Shown: positions 34,960-46,501, numbered from the stretch's first letter. The stretch is 64,000 nt of DNA from Gnetum montanum (GCA_015680685.1 MNCI01002748.1:67854-131853), one strand, 5' to 3'. The notes: generated from the sequence alone by a model not told the origin. Made by a program: numbers and translations.

Positions 34960-36122
34960 CAAAAGGAACCCTACAAAGTATGTGATACATGTCAAAAGGG
35001 CAAAGAATAGGCACTTCCATGTTCTAGCATAATTAAAAGAAGGATAAAACCATTAGAGATGCTTCACATTGATGTTGAGGATCCAATGCACATCATTTTC
35101 CATGGAGGATAAAAATAATTTTTATTACTATTGAATATTTTTCTAGATATACTTGGATCTACATCCTCCAATTTAAAGATGAGTTATTTGGCATTGTTCA
35201 AAATTTTACAAAGTTGATGGAAATTAGACATGGCTTAAAAATTAAAATGTGCATAGTAATTAGGGAGGTGAATTTGTAAGTGATCACTTTAATGTATTTT
35301 TTAAAAATCATAATATAAGTAAACAAAATACACATGGGTATAAACCACAAAGTAATGAAGTGACTAAAAGAAAGAATGATGTCATCAAAGAATTATGTAG
35401 GTGCTTGTTGAAGCATGTTTCTCTTCCTAATTCCTATTAGAATTAGATAGTCCATATGGCTACATATATTCTAAATAGGCTTATCATCTCTCTCATTGGT
35501 GGAAAGACATCCTATGAATTATTGTATGATATGGCACCAAATTTGTTTCATCTCAAAGTTTTTGGTTGTCTATGATATGTAAAAATTCGTGATACTCTTG
35601 TGGCAAAGGTAAATGATAGAGAAAGGAAGTGTATCTTTCTTGGATATGAGTCTAAGACAAGTGGATAAAAATGCTTTGATCTACTTACAAATAATTTTTA
35701 TGTATGAATAATTATGATTTTTAATAAGAAAACCTTAGGGTTTGAGTCATTCTATAGTCAAGAAGAAGATATGAAGAAGGAGGAGCAAGCCTATGAGACC
35801 ATGGTTGTTAAAGATCACCTTTCATCACAAATGCTAAAACCTAATTTTCAAAGAAGATACATAAGAAGTCAAGATAAATCTATTTTTTTAAAATTAGCTC
35901 TAATTCATAATCCAATAAGTGTTAAAGAAGCATTAAAAATTAAAGTATGAAAATATGCAATGCAAAAGAAGTATGAATCTATAATGAAGAAAAAAATAAT
36001 GATCCTTAGTGAACAAACCAGAGGGAAAGAATGTCATTGACACCAAGTGGATGTTTAAAATAAAATTTGATAAGAAAAATAATATCTTCATATACAAGGC
36101 AAGGTTGGTAGTAAGGGATTGA
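34960..36122 (+). pseudogene. decayed Ty1/copia pol: integrase to start of RT
   Basis: CDTCQKGK (zinc-binding end) near 35000 is followed by MLHIDV, ITIEYFSRYTWIYILQFKDE, a degenerate core, HMATYILNRL, ELLYDMAPNLFHLKVFGC and KCIFLGYES. These are consecutive landmarks of copia integrase. After a linker, NPISVKEALK and then NVIDTKWMFKIKFDKKNN with YKARLV mark the start of the reverse transcriptase. Stops and frame changes occur throughout, and the RT is cut off near 36122. It differs from the intron copia and is presumably the neighbourhood into which the gypsy element at 36302 inserted. Confidence 0.75.
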
Positions 36123-36260
36123 TAACCCATTACTGTAGGGCCTTAGGGTATTATATTATACTTGGTTATGTATACTTCGTTGTGACATGGGAACATGGAA
36201 ATGCTTAGTTAGAGGTGATATCTATAATGATTTTTTCTAAGATCTTGTTAACATATGCTC

Positions 36261-36282
36261 ATATATATATATATATATATAT
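36261..36282. repeat. (AT)11 microsatellite
   Basis: Eleven AT units about 20 bp before the left end of the gypsy element. Confidence 0.95.
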
Positions 36283-37153
36283 GATTATCATGATTACTTA
36301 TTGATGAGTGACGAGGTACCCCTACACTCAACCATACGAAACGAGTGTAGCATGCGTGATCCGGTCGAACTCCGCAGACTAAATGCCTAAATGCCCCATG
36401 GAACACTTGGGGTTAATCATTCATTGTTTTCCCAGACTTACTTGTTGTTGTCATGGTGTATGGTTAAGTAAGTTCGAGGTATATGATTTTTTTTCTCTTT
36501 TATGGATTTTTCTCCTATGCTATGAGGGTGAAGGGTTGAGAGAGCTAACTAACTCTAACTAAGGACTAAGTCTAAATTAACTAGCATCAGCATCCGTTCC
36601 CACTTACCATACACACCCTGGACTATGCAACTGTGGCTACCAAATGCTAATTGTTACTGGGATCACCACACGTAACACACGTGCTCGAAGTGGTCGTACT
36701 GAGGCACTTAACTAGCTTAAACGTGATGAGCAGCCGATTCCTTGACTAGCCGTACACATCCGTAGATGCTCGTAATCAAGTTGTACTCGTCCCATATTCT
36801 AGGAGTTGAGGGTAAGAGAGACTAATGGCGATGAGTAGCCGATTCCTTAATTAGCCGTACATATTCGTCAATGCTCGTAATCAAGTTGTACTCATGCTGT
36901 GCTAATGCAGGTAATAAATAACAGGTAATAAATAACATGTAATAAACCTATTCCATGCACTGTAAGGTTTATCTACAAAGCTCATCTTTATTGCCATACA
37001 CAACTTACGTTCAGGTACAATGCTGCTCGAATAAAGATTCGTTCACTTGGGGACTCCTACTGCGGGCACATGGAAAATATTCTATCTCTGGAGTGATCAA
37101 ACTACCAGAGTTTCCCTACTTTAAGCCTAGGATGGGAAATGAGGGGAGTGTCA

Positions 37154-37168
37154 CCTCTTATTTATAGA
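37154..37168 (-). promoter_or_regulatory. LTR TATA box
   Basis: On the - strand it reads TCTATAAATAAGAGG, a strong plant TATA box. The same box occurs at 46401-46415, 52334-52348 and 58711-58725 in the other LTRs of this family, about 15-20 bp downstream (in element sense) of the palindrome array. Confidence 0.75.
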
Positions 37169-37189
37169 TTTGACGGCGGACTGCAATAT

Positions 37190-37297
37190 CACGTATGCGA
37201 TATCACAGGGGACGACGTGATATCGTGTACACGATATCGCGACAGCCACAATATCGCGTACGCGATATCGCGGTGCATGCGATATCGCATCTCATCA
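37190..37297. repeat. array of GATATC-containing palindromes in U3
   Basis: Perfect palindromes include 37219-37238 (GATATCGTGTACACGATATC) and 37251-37268 (ATATCGCGTACGCGATAT), separated by short spacers. Equivalent arrays are at 46428-46496, 52358-52494 and 58736-58871. They are far richer in CpG than neighbouring sequence. They could form cruciforms or bind a dimeric factor; that is inference. Confidence 0.85.
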
Positions 37298-39237
37298 TAC
37301 CCCCATGACTGAATGAAAACTCATCCTCGAGTTCCTTACAATAATATCGGGAAGGTATGGAATTATTGAGGGGAATGAAACTAATGGGATGACATGTGAA
37401 CGGATCATTATTACAAGACTTGACAAAACTGGTGTTCATGACAACAAGGGTGAACACCTTATTACAATGACATCATGCCTTTGTTGGTAGCTGAGAAAGA
37501 GAGAGAGAAAGAAGTGTTGCTGTTGCCAATGCGAAGATTGCACCTTCATTGTCCATCCATAAGTGCACCATCGATCTTTCTCCTTGCATAGCTGCTTCAA
37601 CACTGCTCCATTCCAAGTGTTTGCTCCAGATCCAATCCGTTATTGCATGGTCGCCATCTGCACACACAACACAATCTTAATTAGCAAGGGTAAATGAATC
37701 TCAATGCAGTTGATACCTTGCTACGGTGTAAGTCCATTGGCTAGGTTGTGGTATGGCTGATATGGATCTGGGAATATGTTATTGATGATTACCGAAGGTG
37801 TAGGGGTTAGGAAGAAAATCAAAAATTTCGGGGCTAGGAGAAAATCGAAAAAATCAGGGCCCCCATGACTAATCACGAACCTCCGGTAGCGTTAGAATGG
37901 AGAAAGAAAAGGAGTAAGAAAGATAGGTAAAAAGAGACAACTATGGCATCAATGAAATGGATGTCAAGATGGAAATGAACAAAATAAAATTAATTGCAAA
38001 ATGTTAAGGGAAAGAATGTAACTAATGCTCCAAATAGGAATGTCAGTGGGTCCTCCCCAAAGCAGGCTCATGCCCTTAATGCCCTAACAAACCCACATTC
38101 AAAGAGTCCATAGGCCTTGGGAATGTCATTTGGAACAAGAGTTAAAGTCTTAACCGTAAGAATTTACCAAAAAGAAAAAAATGCATAAACCAAAATATAT
38201 ATACTAATGATACAATTGGCAATGAGGTGAACAATGGAGAGAAGGATGGAGAGAAGAGAATAGAATGGAATCCCAAGAACAAGGTGGTGTACATCCCCTT
38301 GTATGTTTTATGATTAATGTGACTTAGCAATTCTCATTCCAACTCCGACCTCAAACCAACCACATCCAGTGACTTCGCATCAACGCATTTGGGTAAACCA
38401 CCCACTTGGACAACAAGAATGCACTCTCCAAGAGCCATCACCATTCCGATGAAACAAAGGAGAGAATGAGAAGCGAGAAGGGCCTTAGTTAGAGGGAACA
38501 CTTTTGGTTCCATAACCAGTGTGTGTAGCCCAAATATTTATTCCGTCTAAGGGGTGTGCTTTGAATTCTCACTTTCTTTATTTTTTTTTTGTTTTGTGTT
38601 TTTATGCGTGAGAACCACACCATGCAAAGACTTTTTATTTTTATTGTCTTAGCATCCAATAGTTGGGTAACATCGGAACAGTAGAAAACTCAAGAAGAAA
38701 CATTCAAGCACCCAAGAGAATGATCAACACAAAAGCATGAAGTTCCTTTGAAGTCACACCCTTTTCAATTTGTGAGTCCTTCCTTAGTTTGAGAAATGCC
38801 CAGTCACTGATTCGTTTAAGTTCTTATTAAGAAGGGACTATACATTTCCAAGCCGAGAGAAACAATAGAAATTGGTGGATGGATGGATGAAGTGATCTCA
38901 TTGCTTGCCATATCAGAAGAAACATACCTTAGTATCAACATTGTGACTTAAAGGTAAAAACCAAACATTAGTAATTAATATGAAAACAGTTCATACCATC
39001 ATGAAGAACGCTTATTAGGTGATGAACTTACATGGTGGAACACACACACACACACACACAAAAAATGGATAAAGTATAACGATGTTGTAAAATAAAAACT
39101 AGAAAAGTTAAAGAAATTTGTAAAACAAAAATTAGAAAAGTTAAAGAAATTTGTAAGAAAAAATGTGTAAGACAAAAACGTTGTAAAACAAAAATGTGTA
39201 AAAAAAAAATTGAAAAAGAACTGAGGGCCCCATGTGA
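37298..39237 (-). other. non-coding 3' region between integrase and 3' LTR
   Basis: About 1.9 kb homologous to 52495-54581 in the second family member. It contains an (AC) microsatellite near 39041-39060 and a short run of GTAAAACAAAAA-type repeats at 39085-39210. The GGGGGTA next to the LTR (37298-37304 on the other strand) is the probable polypurine tract. No env-like or other conserved ORF is evident. This long 3' region fits Athila/Tat-type elements. Confidence 0.65.
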
Positions 39238-40435
39238 TTAGGATAGGTGGCCATCTCCCCCATGACTGAGTGGAAAGGAGGAGATCCGAAATAATGAGTG
39301 AGGTTGATCGCTGGTGGAGGTGGAACTTGCACTGGCTATTGCAGATTCACGGAAAGGTTTTGTTTGTTGTACATTAAATAGTAACCTTTTATCTGGGCTA
39401 TCAGGTTTATAGATCATCATGGCTCCAGAGGGGAACGTAGTATGAATAATATAAGGTCCTTCCCATAAAGTTTGAAACTTTGTACGTTGGGTTACATGCA
39501 TGGGGTTCCAGTAAAGGACCTTATCTTTAGGTTGGTACCTAAACCTTTGGATCCTTAAGTCATGACATTGTTTACTGTGTACCTTGTGCAACTCATTTAG
39601 CGATAGTGCAACCAATCTATTCTCGTCTAACACATTCAAAGTTGCTAACCATTGTTTTTGTGCTAGGTCAAGATCCAGGTGAAGTTCACAAGCCGTGGAC
39701 AGTGTACGGAGCTCATTCTGTATGGGGAGTTTTGGAAGTTTCCCATACACTAGCTCATAGGGAGAATATCCTGTAGGGAGCTTCCAGGTGGAATGATACG
39801 CCCAAAGAGCATCGTTCAGTTTTGTGCTCCAGTCTCACCTAAATTTGCTAATTTTTCATGTTAATATTTTCGTAATATCCCTATTAGTAACCTCGGCTTG
39901 ACCATTAGCTTGGGGGTGGTAAGGTGTGGTTAGTTTATGCTCAACCCCTAAGCGTGGCATCAGTTTCTGAAAGGTTGCACCCATAAAATGTGTTCCATTA
40001 TCAGAAATGAGCACACGTGACACACCAAACCTATTAACGATTTGTTTTTGTACAAATCATGCAGCTGTAGATGATGTGTAGTCTATTACAGCGGCTGCTT
40101 CAGCCGATTTGGTTAAGTAATCAACAACAATGATTATATACGCTTTTCTGTTGGACATTGGTGTAATCAGTCCCATAAAATCTATTCCCCAGATATCGAA
40201 GGGTTCTAAAGGTTGAATCCATTGTTGTAGACCCTCCATTCTAGTAGTCATTCCCCCATCACATTGGCAGTGCTCACAAGATTGGGCAAAATGATGGACA
40301 TCCCAAAATAATGTTGGCCAATAATATCCTGCAAGTAGAACCTTAGTAGCCATTTTTCTCCTAGCATAATGACCCCCATAGGGGCCCTCATGAGCATCCT
40401 GGAGAACTTTTAATTGATCTTGATTGGGCACTCAC
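39238..40435 (-). pseudogene. gypsy integrase (broken by stops)
   Basis: The N-terminal zinc finger is visible at 40435-40250: HEGPYGGHYARRKM, then HHFAQSCEHCQC, giving the H-H-C-C pattern. The catalytic core follows with FDIWGIDFMG (first D, ~40180), LISDNGTHFMG (second D, ~39995) and GQAEVTNRD (E, ~39890). The C-terminal part (39750-39238) contains FRYQPKDKVLYWNP and LWEGPYII, the usual GPY-like module without a chromodomain. All parts lie in one reading frame, the same as RT, and are separated by stop codons rather than frameshifts. Confidence 0.85.
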
Positions 40436-40539
40436 CATCGAACCAAGCCATCAGGGCAGACTTTATAAAGTTATCCCTTGATTTCCATGAAGTACTTAGT
40501 TTTGTGAAGAAACTGTTGTTTCTTCCTAAAGTTCAACTC

Positions 40540-41172
40540 CTATGGTATTTGTTGAGAAGTGAGATAGGTAAGAATGCTACTATACCAATTTTTTTTGGGT
40601 TGATTATTTACTACACCAGCAAAGAGGCTTTCATCAGGGAAATGGTTAGATACAGTGTATTCATCCTCTTTGTTGTCCCACCACAACTGAGATAGGTGAT
40701 CGGCAACTACATTTTCGGTGCCTTTGCGGTCTACTATGGTTAAGTCGAACTCCTGAAGAATCACCAGCCAACGTATAATACGTGGGCTAATCGTTGGCTT
40801 GTTCATAAGGAACCTAATTGCATTGTGATCTGTATGGATGTATACTTTGTAACCCAATACATAGTGCCTAAATTTATCTAGTGTAAACACTACAACCATT
40901 AATTCCTTTTTTGTAGTCGTGTAGTTAAGTTGTGCATCAGTGATACTTTTACTGGCACAGTGGATGTAATAAGGTCATTTTTGTTCATCTAATTGTGTCA
41001 GTACAACTCCTAAGGCATAGTTAGATGCATCGGTCATGATATGGAACGGCCTGGACCAGTCAGGGGCTTGTAGAATGGGAGTTTCCACAAGCCTCTGTTT
41101 GAGGGTTTGAAATGCTCGTTCACATTCCTTGGTCCATTCAAATGGTGCATCTTTTTTCGTTAATTCTACCAA
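40540..41172 (-). pseudogene. gypsy RNase H (broken by stops)
   Basis: It follows RT in the same frame. Visible blocks are FHIMTDASNYALGVVLTQ (first catalytic D), KKELMVVVFTLDKFRHYVLG (E), VYIHTDHNAIRFLMNKP (D) and VADHLSQL (last D region). These are the expected acidic residues of Ty3/gypsy RNase H, which degrades the RNA strand after first-strand synthesis. Stops occur between about 40900 and 40975. Confidence 0.85.
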
Positions 41173-41946
41173 TGGTTTGGCAACTTTGGAGAAGTTCGCA
41201 ATAAACCTCCTATAGTAGCCAGTGTGTCCAAAGAATGACCTAATGTCTTTAACTATCTCTGGTTGCTGGGTAATTCCCTAGATGACTCTAATTTTTTCTG
41301 GATCCACCTCAATTCCTGATTATGAAATTTTGTGCCCCAGTACGACACCCTCTTGAACCATTAAATGACTCTTTTGCTAGTTGAGCTTAAGATTGGTTTC
41401 TACACATCATTTCAATACTTGCTCTAACCAGTCGAGGGCTTGATCAAAGCTTGTCCCATAAGTGGAGAAGTCATCCATGAAGACTTCTACTCCGTTACCT
41501 ATTTTCTGTTGAAAGATGCTTAGAACTAATCGTTGGAACGTGGCAGGTGCATTGCACAAGCCAAAAGGCATTTGTTTGTATGCAAATGTTCCTCAAGGAC
41601 TGGTGAACATTGTCTTGACTTGGTCTTCTGGCGCAATTCGTATTTGGTTGTACCCACTATATCCATCCAGAAAACTGTAATAGCGATGGCCTGCTATAGT
41701 GTCTAAGACTTGGTCAACAAATGGCAAGGGGAAGTGGTCTTTGAATGTTGCCATATTTAATAGCCTAAAATCTATACATACCCTCCATGTACCTCCTTTT
41801 TTTGGTACGATGACAAGAGGACTAACCCATTCGCTATTAGTGATAGGGTAAATGAACCCAGCCTTGAGAAGCTGCTCTAGCTCCTCTTTCAGTATTTGTT
41901 TTAGCTTTGGGTTCAATTGCCTCTGGGGTTGTTTGCGAGGCTTCAT
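41173..41946 (-). pseudogene. gypsy reverse transcriptase (broken by stops)
   Basis: Reading from 41946: GFIYPITNSEWVSPLVIVPK, WRVCIDFRLLN, FLDGYSGYNQI, then after a TGA near 41595 PFGLCNAPATFQ and the active site EVFMDDF, then HLMVQEGVVLGHK. The order and the FMDDF form are those of Athila/Tat-type RT. The catalytic aspartates are kept. At least five in-frame stops are present (for example where the family has tryptophan after LN), several of them one transition from sense. RT, RNase H and integrase share one frame over about 2.7 kb, so indel damage has been very low. Confidence 0.85.
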
Positions 41947-42146
41947 AGAGGGGTTTGTGTAAATCCTATGCTAGCATATCCTAGGATCTATTCCAATTAG
42001 TTCAGGGTATGACCATGCAAAGGCTGTTGACCACTTGTTTATTACCTTTAGCAAAATTTCTTTTTGCTTGGGTGCGAGCTTTGCGTTGATGATCACCGAT
42101 TTTTCATTTTTAAGGGTCACATATTCCAAATCGGTGGGTAATGGTT

Positions 42147-43130
42147 TTAAATTGAGGGCTCATGTTTAAACTCCTCAGGAATCTCCAACTTTCCCCAATT
42201 GATGTTTTCAGAGTTAAGGGCTGGAAGTTGGCAATGGACTTGCTCTAGTACGTCTGTGCTTTCAATGTAAGCACTAGTTATTCCCTCAGCTAGTTCCATG
42301 CAGGTTGTTGAGTTGCTCTCTTTATCAGCCATCAGCCACTGGGTGTTTTCTTGTTGTGTGGTTGTCACGTATAGGAACTTTTGGATGTCAACATCTTGTG
42401 CACACCAATTGCATGCAGGCAATGTTAAACTTCACATTACCCATGATTTCTGCATGCAATGACACCCTGTGTTACTATATGCGATGCATGAAACTCTTTT
42501 CCTCTCAATTTTCCCAAAAGTATTTGTCCATGATATTTCTAGGGAAAGGTTGCGGATTCCTAGGTGTGCATCAATTGTATTCAGCCATGCCCTTCCCATT
42601 ATAATTGGGAAATCCCCTTTGTCATTGTTTATCTGGATTACTAGAAAATCGGCTAGATATGACCATCCACTGACAGTGGTAACAATGTCCTCAACTTGTC
42701 CCAAAGGAACAGTTATGGATTGGTCAACCAGCTCTAGGCGAACATTGCTCTTCTTGAGTAGAGGTAGGTTCCAGCTTTTATACAGTTCTTATGAGATTAA
42801 GTTGACCCCAGAACCCGAGTCAAGGAGAGCCTTATGGGGTTCATTCCCAGCGACTTGGAGATAAACTAGGGGGACTCCTGGATCTGATAATTTCTTTGGA
42901 AGGTGGCCGACCTTGATCCAGTCGATTACTGTATGTGTTAACATAACTGTATGCATTGGATGCGATTTATCTATCGAAGGGTTTCCCGAAACCTTATTTG
43001 GTATGAGGGTGTTAGGATGCTCAACCGCTTGTGAAGGCGAAGACTTAGTTAGATTGTTGATCTTAAGGAAGGGTCTTTTTGGTGCATGATTGTTAGAACC
43101 AACTAATATTGGAGGATTGGGAGCCCTCAC
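42147..43130 (-). pseudogene. gypsy aspartic protease region
   Basis: One frame carries the active-site block HKALLDSGSGVNLIS (DSG form). About 50 residues later come VPLGQVEDIVTTVSGWSYLADFLVIQ and FPIIMGRAWLNTIDAHLG, the second conserved loop of plant gypsy proteases. Protease cuts the Gag-Pol precursor. Stops lie at about 42790 and 42430. The frame differs from that of RT, so one shift lies between 42147 and 41946. Upstream is a proline- and glutamine-rich spacer. Confidence 0.8.
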
Positions 43131-43489
43131 AGTGTTGGGTTGTCGTGGTTGAGTGGGGTTTACTTTAGGCTTTGTTGGAGCGGTTGGCAGTGGGGCTACT
43201 GGTGCAAGAGATGCGGATGGAATTGGAGGATAATGTGGGTATGAAGCGTTTCCTGAAGGAGAAGGAGTCCTAAAGTACTCCTGAACTTGGTAGTAACGTC
43301 AAGGGTTTATGCGACCCATAGAGTCACTTGGGGAAATTGGCTGCTGCCCATAATAACCATAAGGATTAGGCTGCTGGTAAGGGTACTGTTGTGTTGGCGG
43401 TGGCATTCCCCAAGACTGTGGGTGCTGCCACTACTGATGTTGTCCGATGGGCTATGGTGGAGTCCCACTTGGATAATACATTAGTGGTT

Positions 43490-43681
43490 GGTGGAACTGC
43501 CTTGGGTTACCTTGTGGATAAGGTAACCTTCGGGGTGTTTGCCATTGGTTGAGTCTTGGATTAAGTGCATACACCCTAGACTCCTATAGATGTGAGATGA
43601 TGGGGTAACATCCCTTAGGATGGTCATAATGGCAAATCTCACATCCACCATCATCGTCTGAATCCGAATCCACAACCACAT
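43490..43681 (-). pseudogene. end of Gag with zinc-knuckle-like motif
   Basis: The frame in line with the protease ORF encodes CEICHYDHPKGCY (about 43610-43660), a C-x2-C-x3-H-x3-C pattern. Acidic residues (DSDDDGG) stand before it. The same segment recurs at about 56035-56075 in the second member. It would be Gag's RNA-binding knuckle, slightly shorter than the classic CCHC spacing. Downstream is a proline/glutamine/tyrosine-rich linker. Confidence 0.6.
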
Positions 43682-43741
43682 CGAAGTTAGTGATTTTTCC
43701 CTTACCCTTATTATGTGCAGGGCCTAAATCTCTCCACTTTT

Positions 43742-44066
43742 NNNNNNNNNNNNNNNNNNNNNNNNNNNNNNNNNNNNNNNNNNNNNNNNNNNNNNNNNNN
43801 NNNNNNNNNNNNNNNNNNNNNNNNNNNNNNNNNNNNNNNNNNNNNNNNNNNNNNNNNNNNNNNNNNNNNNNNNNNNNNNNNNNNNNNNNNNNNNNNNNNN
43901 NNNNNNNNNNNNNNNNNNNNNNNNNNNNNNNNNNNNNNNNNNNNNNNNNNNNNNNNNNNNNNNNNNNNNNNNNNNNNNNNNNNNNNNNNNNNNNNNNNNN
44001 NNNNNNNNNNNNNNNNNNNNNNNNNNNNNNNNNNNNNNNNNNNNNNNNNNNNNNNNNNNNNNNNNN
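43742..44066. other. assembly gap (325 N)
   Basis: A run of unknown bases inside gag. The corresponding stretch of the second family member (56152-56388) is 237 bp, so the true missing length may be nearer 240 bp unless the elements differ here. ORFs drawn through it are artefacts. Confidence 0.98.
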
Positions 44067-45531
44067 GCACTTTCCCTTTTGCGTAGCTCACCCTCTTATT
44101 TTGCTACTTGTTCCAACAAGCTACGTACTTCATGGGCTCTAAGTTGTGAGAGTCTCTCCCTTGGGCGTAAGTCCCAAGGGTTCTTCTAGTTTCATTCCTT
44201 AGCCCATCCATGATGTGGCGAAGTTGATCCTGCTGAGCGTACCCATGGCCCAGGCAATGATGTAACAATGTGTACTAGCAGGCCATGGTAGCATCCAAGG
44301 GTTCATGTGTACCTTGCTTCCAGCCTTGGATTTGCTTATGCAAATTGGACACTCTGGAGTACGTTTGATACTTTTCGTTGAATAGTTCTAGCATCGTACT
44401 CCACCTCCTGATGGTTTTCGATTCTAAGGACCGGTACCAGCTCTCTGCTTCTTTAGTCAGTGTCCTTGGGAACAACTTAAGTTTTTGCCACTCATTTTCT
44501 ATATTTTGCAAGGCACATGCATCGTGGAATGCTTGTAAATGATTTTGCGGATCAGCACTGTATCCCCCTTCAAATTGTAGGATGTTGTTCATATCTAATC
44601 ATTTGATCCAACTATCCTTTAAATGCCTTATGGGAATCCTAACTGCCTCCGTAATGTCAAGAATACTTCAGGTTGTGAGTAGGGGCTCATCATGATCATC
44701 TCTTTCATGACGCCTATGATGTCTGCGTTGTTCCCTACTCTCCCTACATCCTTGCCGTTATCCTCTCTCTCGACTTTCTCATCGAGGTCTTTCATCCTTA
44801 TTACTTTTATCCTCATCTTTATGTTCATGGTGGCTATGCCCAGATGTGGAAGGAGAGGATGAGTGATGTGAAGAAGGGGAACCATCGCCATGACGATGTT
44901 CTTTACCTTCTCTTTGGCTGCTACGGTCCCGATCGTGGTGACGATCTAAGTGCCCGTCATTAGCATAAGTGGTTGTTCCCTCTGTGAACAGCTGCTGTTC
45001 ATGGGCATCAGAACTAGGGATATGTATCATTGATTGTAGATTCTGATACCCTTCCTCCTCACCATCATTAGGAGGGGGAACATCATTTGCTAAGGAACCA
45101 GTGATAAGGGGTTCCTCATCTCCTATTTGACTAAGGACGTGTAGGACCTTGCCCTTCAATAGTGCATGTTGACTCTCCTACCTTAAGTCTTTCATACATT
45201 GGGCATCTATGGGATAATAATCCCTCATATCAAAATCTTCCGCAACGTATTCAGCGAAATGTTCTTGCATGCCAATCTGTGCCAAGGCATGGAAAAGCAT
45301 GCGAGAGATTGATTGATCTGGGGGTAACACAATGTTACCTTGCAAATCTCTCCACCGTAGTTGTTCTTCTTGATGGAGAATAAAAGTAAAGTTAGGGATA
45401 TACTCATCGGGATGAGTATATGTCATTTTATATTGTTTAGGACTTGGCTAATTTTGGTTATGTGTTTTATCTTGCCGAATGTCTCGTGTGTGGTCCTTAG
45501 GTGGTGAGTTGCTCTTATGAGAAGAAGGCAT
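44067..45531 (-). pseudogene. gypsy gag (N-terminal and capsid part)
   Basis: The likely start is the ATG at 45531-45529. In one frame down to the gap it encodes YTHPDEYIPNFTFILHQEE, then DLQGNIVLPPD, a low-complexity D/H/S/R-rich stretch with DRHHDRDRSSQREGKEHRHG, and the capsid-like retrotransposon gag domain at 44592-44275 (FEGGYSADPQNHLQAFHDAC, LFPRTLTKEAESWYRSL, LFNEKYQTYS). Gag packages the element RNA into particles. Stops interrupt it near 45176, 44780-44600 and 44275. A homologous gag is at 56400-57868. Confidence 0.8.
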
Positions 45532-45652
45532 TTTTATTGGTTTGCTAATTTCACCGTTATATAATTTTTATCTTGATTAACCTGAAGGTTCATTAAGGCT
45601 CACAATGATGTGAGTGATATCCCTTATGTTCTATTTGGCGCACAAAGACTTA

Positions 45653-45671
45653 GTCCCTGACAACGGCGCCA
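45653..45671 (-). promoter_or_regulatory. primer binding site (tRNA-Asp-like)
   Basis: On the - strand it reads TGGCGCCGTTGTCAGGGAC, 1 nt after the 5' LTR end. The TGGCGCCGTTG core matches the site usual for plant Athila-type elements, complementary to tRNA-Asp by established knowledge. Confidence 0.8.
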
Positions 45672-45672
45672 A

Positions 45673-46496
45673 TGATGAGTGGCGAGGTACCCCTACACTC
45701 AACCATACGAAACGAGCATAGCACACACGATCCGGTCGAACTCCGTAGACTAAATGCCTAAACGCCCCATGGAACACTTGGGGTTAATCATTCGTTGTCT
45801 TCCCAGACTTGTTGTTGTCACGGTGCATGGTTAAGTAAGTCTGAGGTATATGATTTTTTTGGTCTTTTATGGGTTTTTCTCCTATGCTATGAGGGTGAAG
45901 GGTTGAGAGAGCTAACTAACTCTAACTAAGGACTAAGTCTAAATTAACTAGCGTCAGCATCCATTCCCACTTACCGTACACACCCTAACTATGCAACTAT
46001 GGCTACCAAACGCTAATCGTTACTGGGATCACCACACGTAACGCACATGCTCGAAGTGGTCATACTGAGGCACTTAACTAGCCTAAACGTGATGAGCTGC
46101 CGATTCCTTGACTAGTCGTACACATCCATAGATGCTCGTAATCAAGTCGTACTCATGCTGCGCTAATGCAGGTAATAAATAACATTTAATAAACCTATTC
46201 CATGCATTGCAAGGATTATCCACAAAGCTTGTCTTTATTGCCGTACACAACTTGCGTTCAGGTATAAAGCTGCTCGAATAAAGATTCATTCACTTGGGGA
46301 CTCCTACTGCGGGGACATGGAAAACATTCTATCTCTGGAGTGATCAAACTGCCAGAGTTTTCCTACTTTAAGCCTAGGATGGGAAATGAGGGGAGTGCCA
46401 CCTCTTATTTATAGATTTGACAGCGGACTGCGATATCGTGTACACGATATCGCAGGGGACGACGTGATATCACGTACGCGATATCGTGTCTCATCA
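45673..46496 (-). repeat. 5' LTR (824 bp) of the 10.2-kb gypsy element
   Basis: TGATGA...TCATCA ends, followed on the + strand by the duplication CTTAT at 46497-46501. A TATA box is at 46401-46415 and palindromes at 46432-46451 and beyond. Confidence 0.9.
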
Positions 46497-46501
46497 CTTA
46501 T

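Larger units (their letters stand above)
36302..37297 (-). repeat. 3' LTR (996 bp) of the 10.2-kb gypsy element
   Basis: It is 172 bp longer than its partner. An internal ~100-bp tandem duplication (two GATGAGCAGCCGATTCCTT-type blocks near 36725 and 36830) and extra palindrome units near 37240-37290 explain most of the difference. Confidence 0.9.
36302..46496 (-). mobile_element. complete Athila/Tat-like Ty3/gypsy element (10.2 kb)
   Basis: The LTRs at 36302-37297 and 45673-46496 have TGATGA...TCATCA ends, and the 5-bp duplication CTTAT lies on both sides (36297-36301 and 46497-46501). In element sense (- strand) the order is LTR, primer site, gag, protease, RT, RNase H, integrase, a ~1.9-kb non-coding 3' region, polypurine tract, LTR. 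No chromodomain was seen after integrase. The RT has FLDGYSGYNQI and FMDDF. Together with the tRNA-Asp-like primer site and the long 3' region, this suggests the Athila/Tat branch. The LTRs differ by roughly 10% plus indels, so the insertion is old. Confidence 0.9.

Noticed and set aside
42305-42864. + strand ORFs of 99 and 131 codons
   Set aside because: They are antisense to the gypsy protease and gag frames, which have clear motifs.
43690-44142. Long ORFs across the N run
   Set aside because: The translation is mostly unknown residues; open only because N cannot encode a stop.
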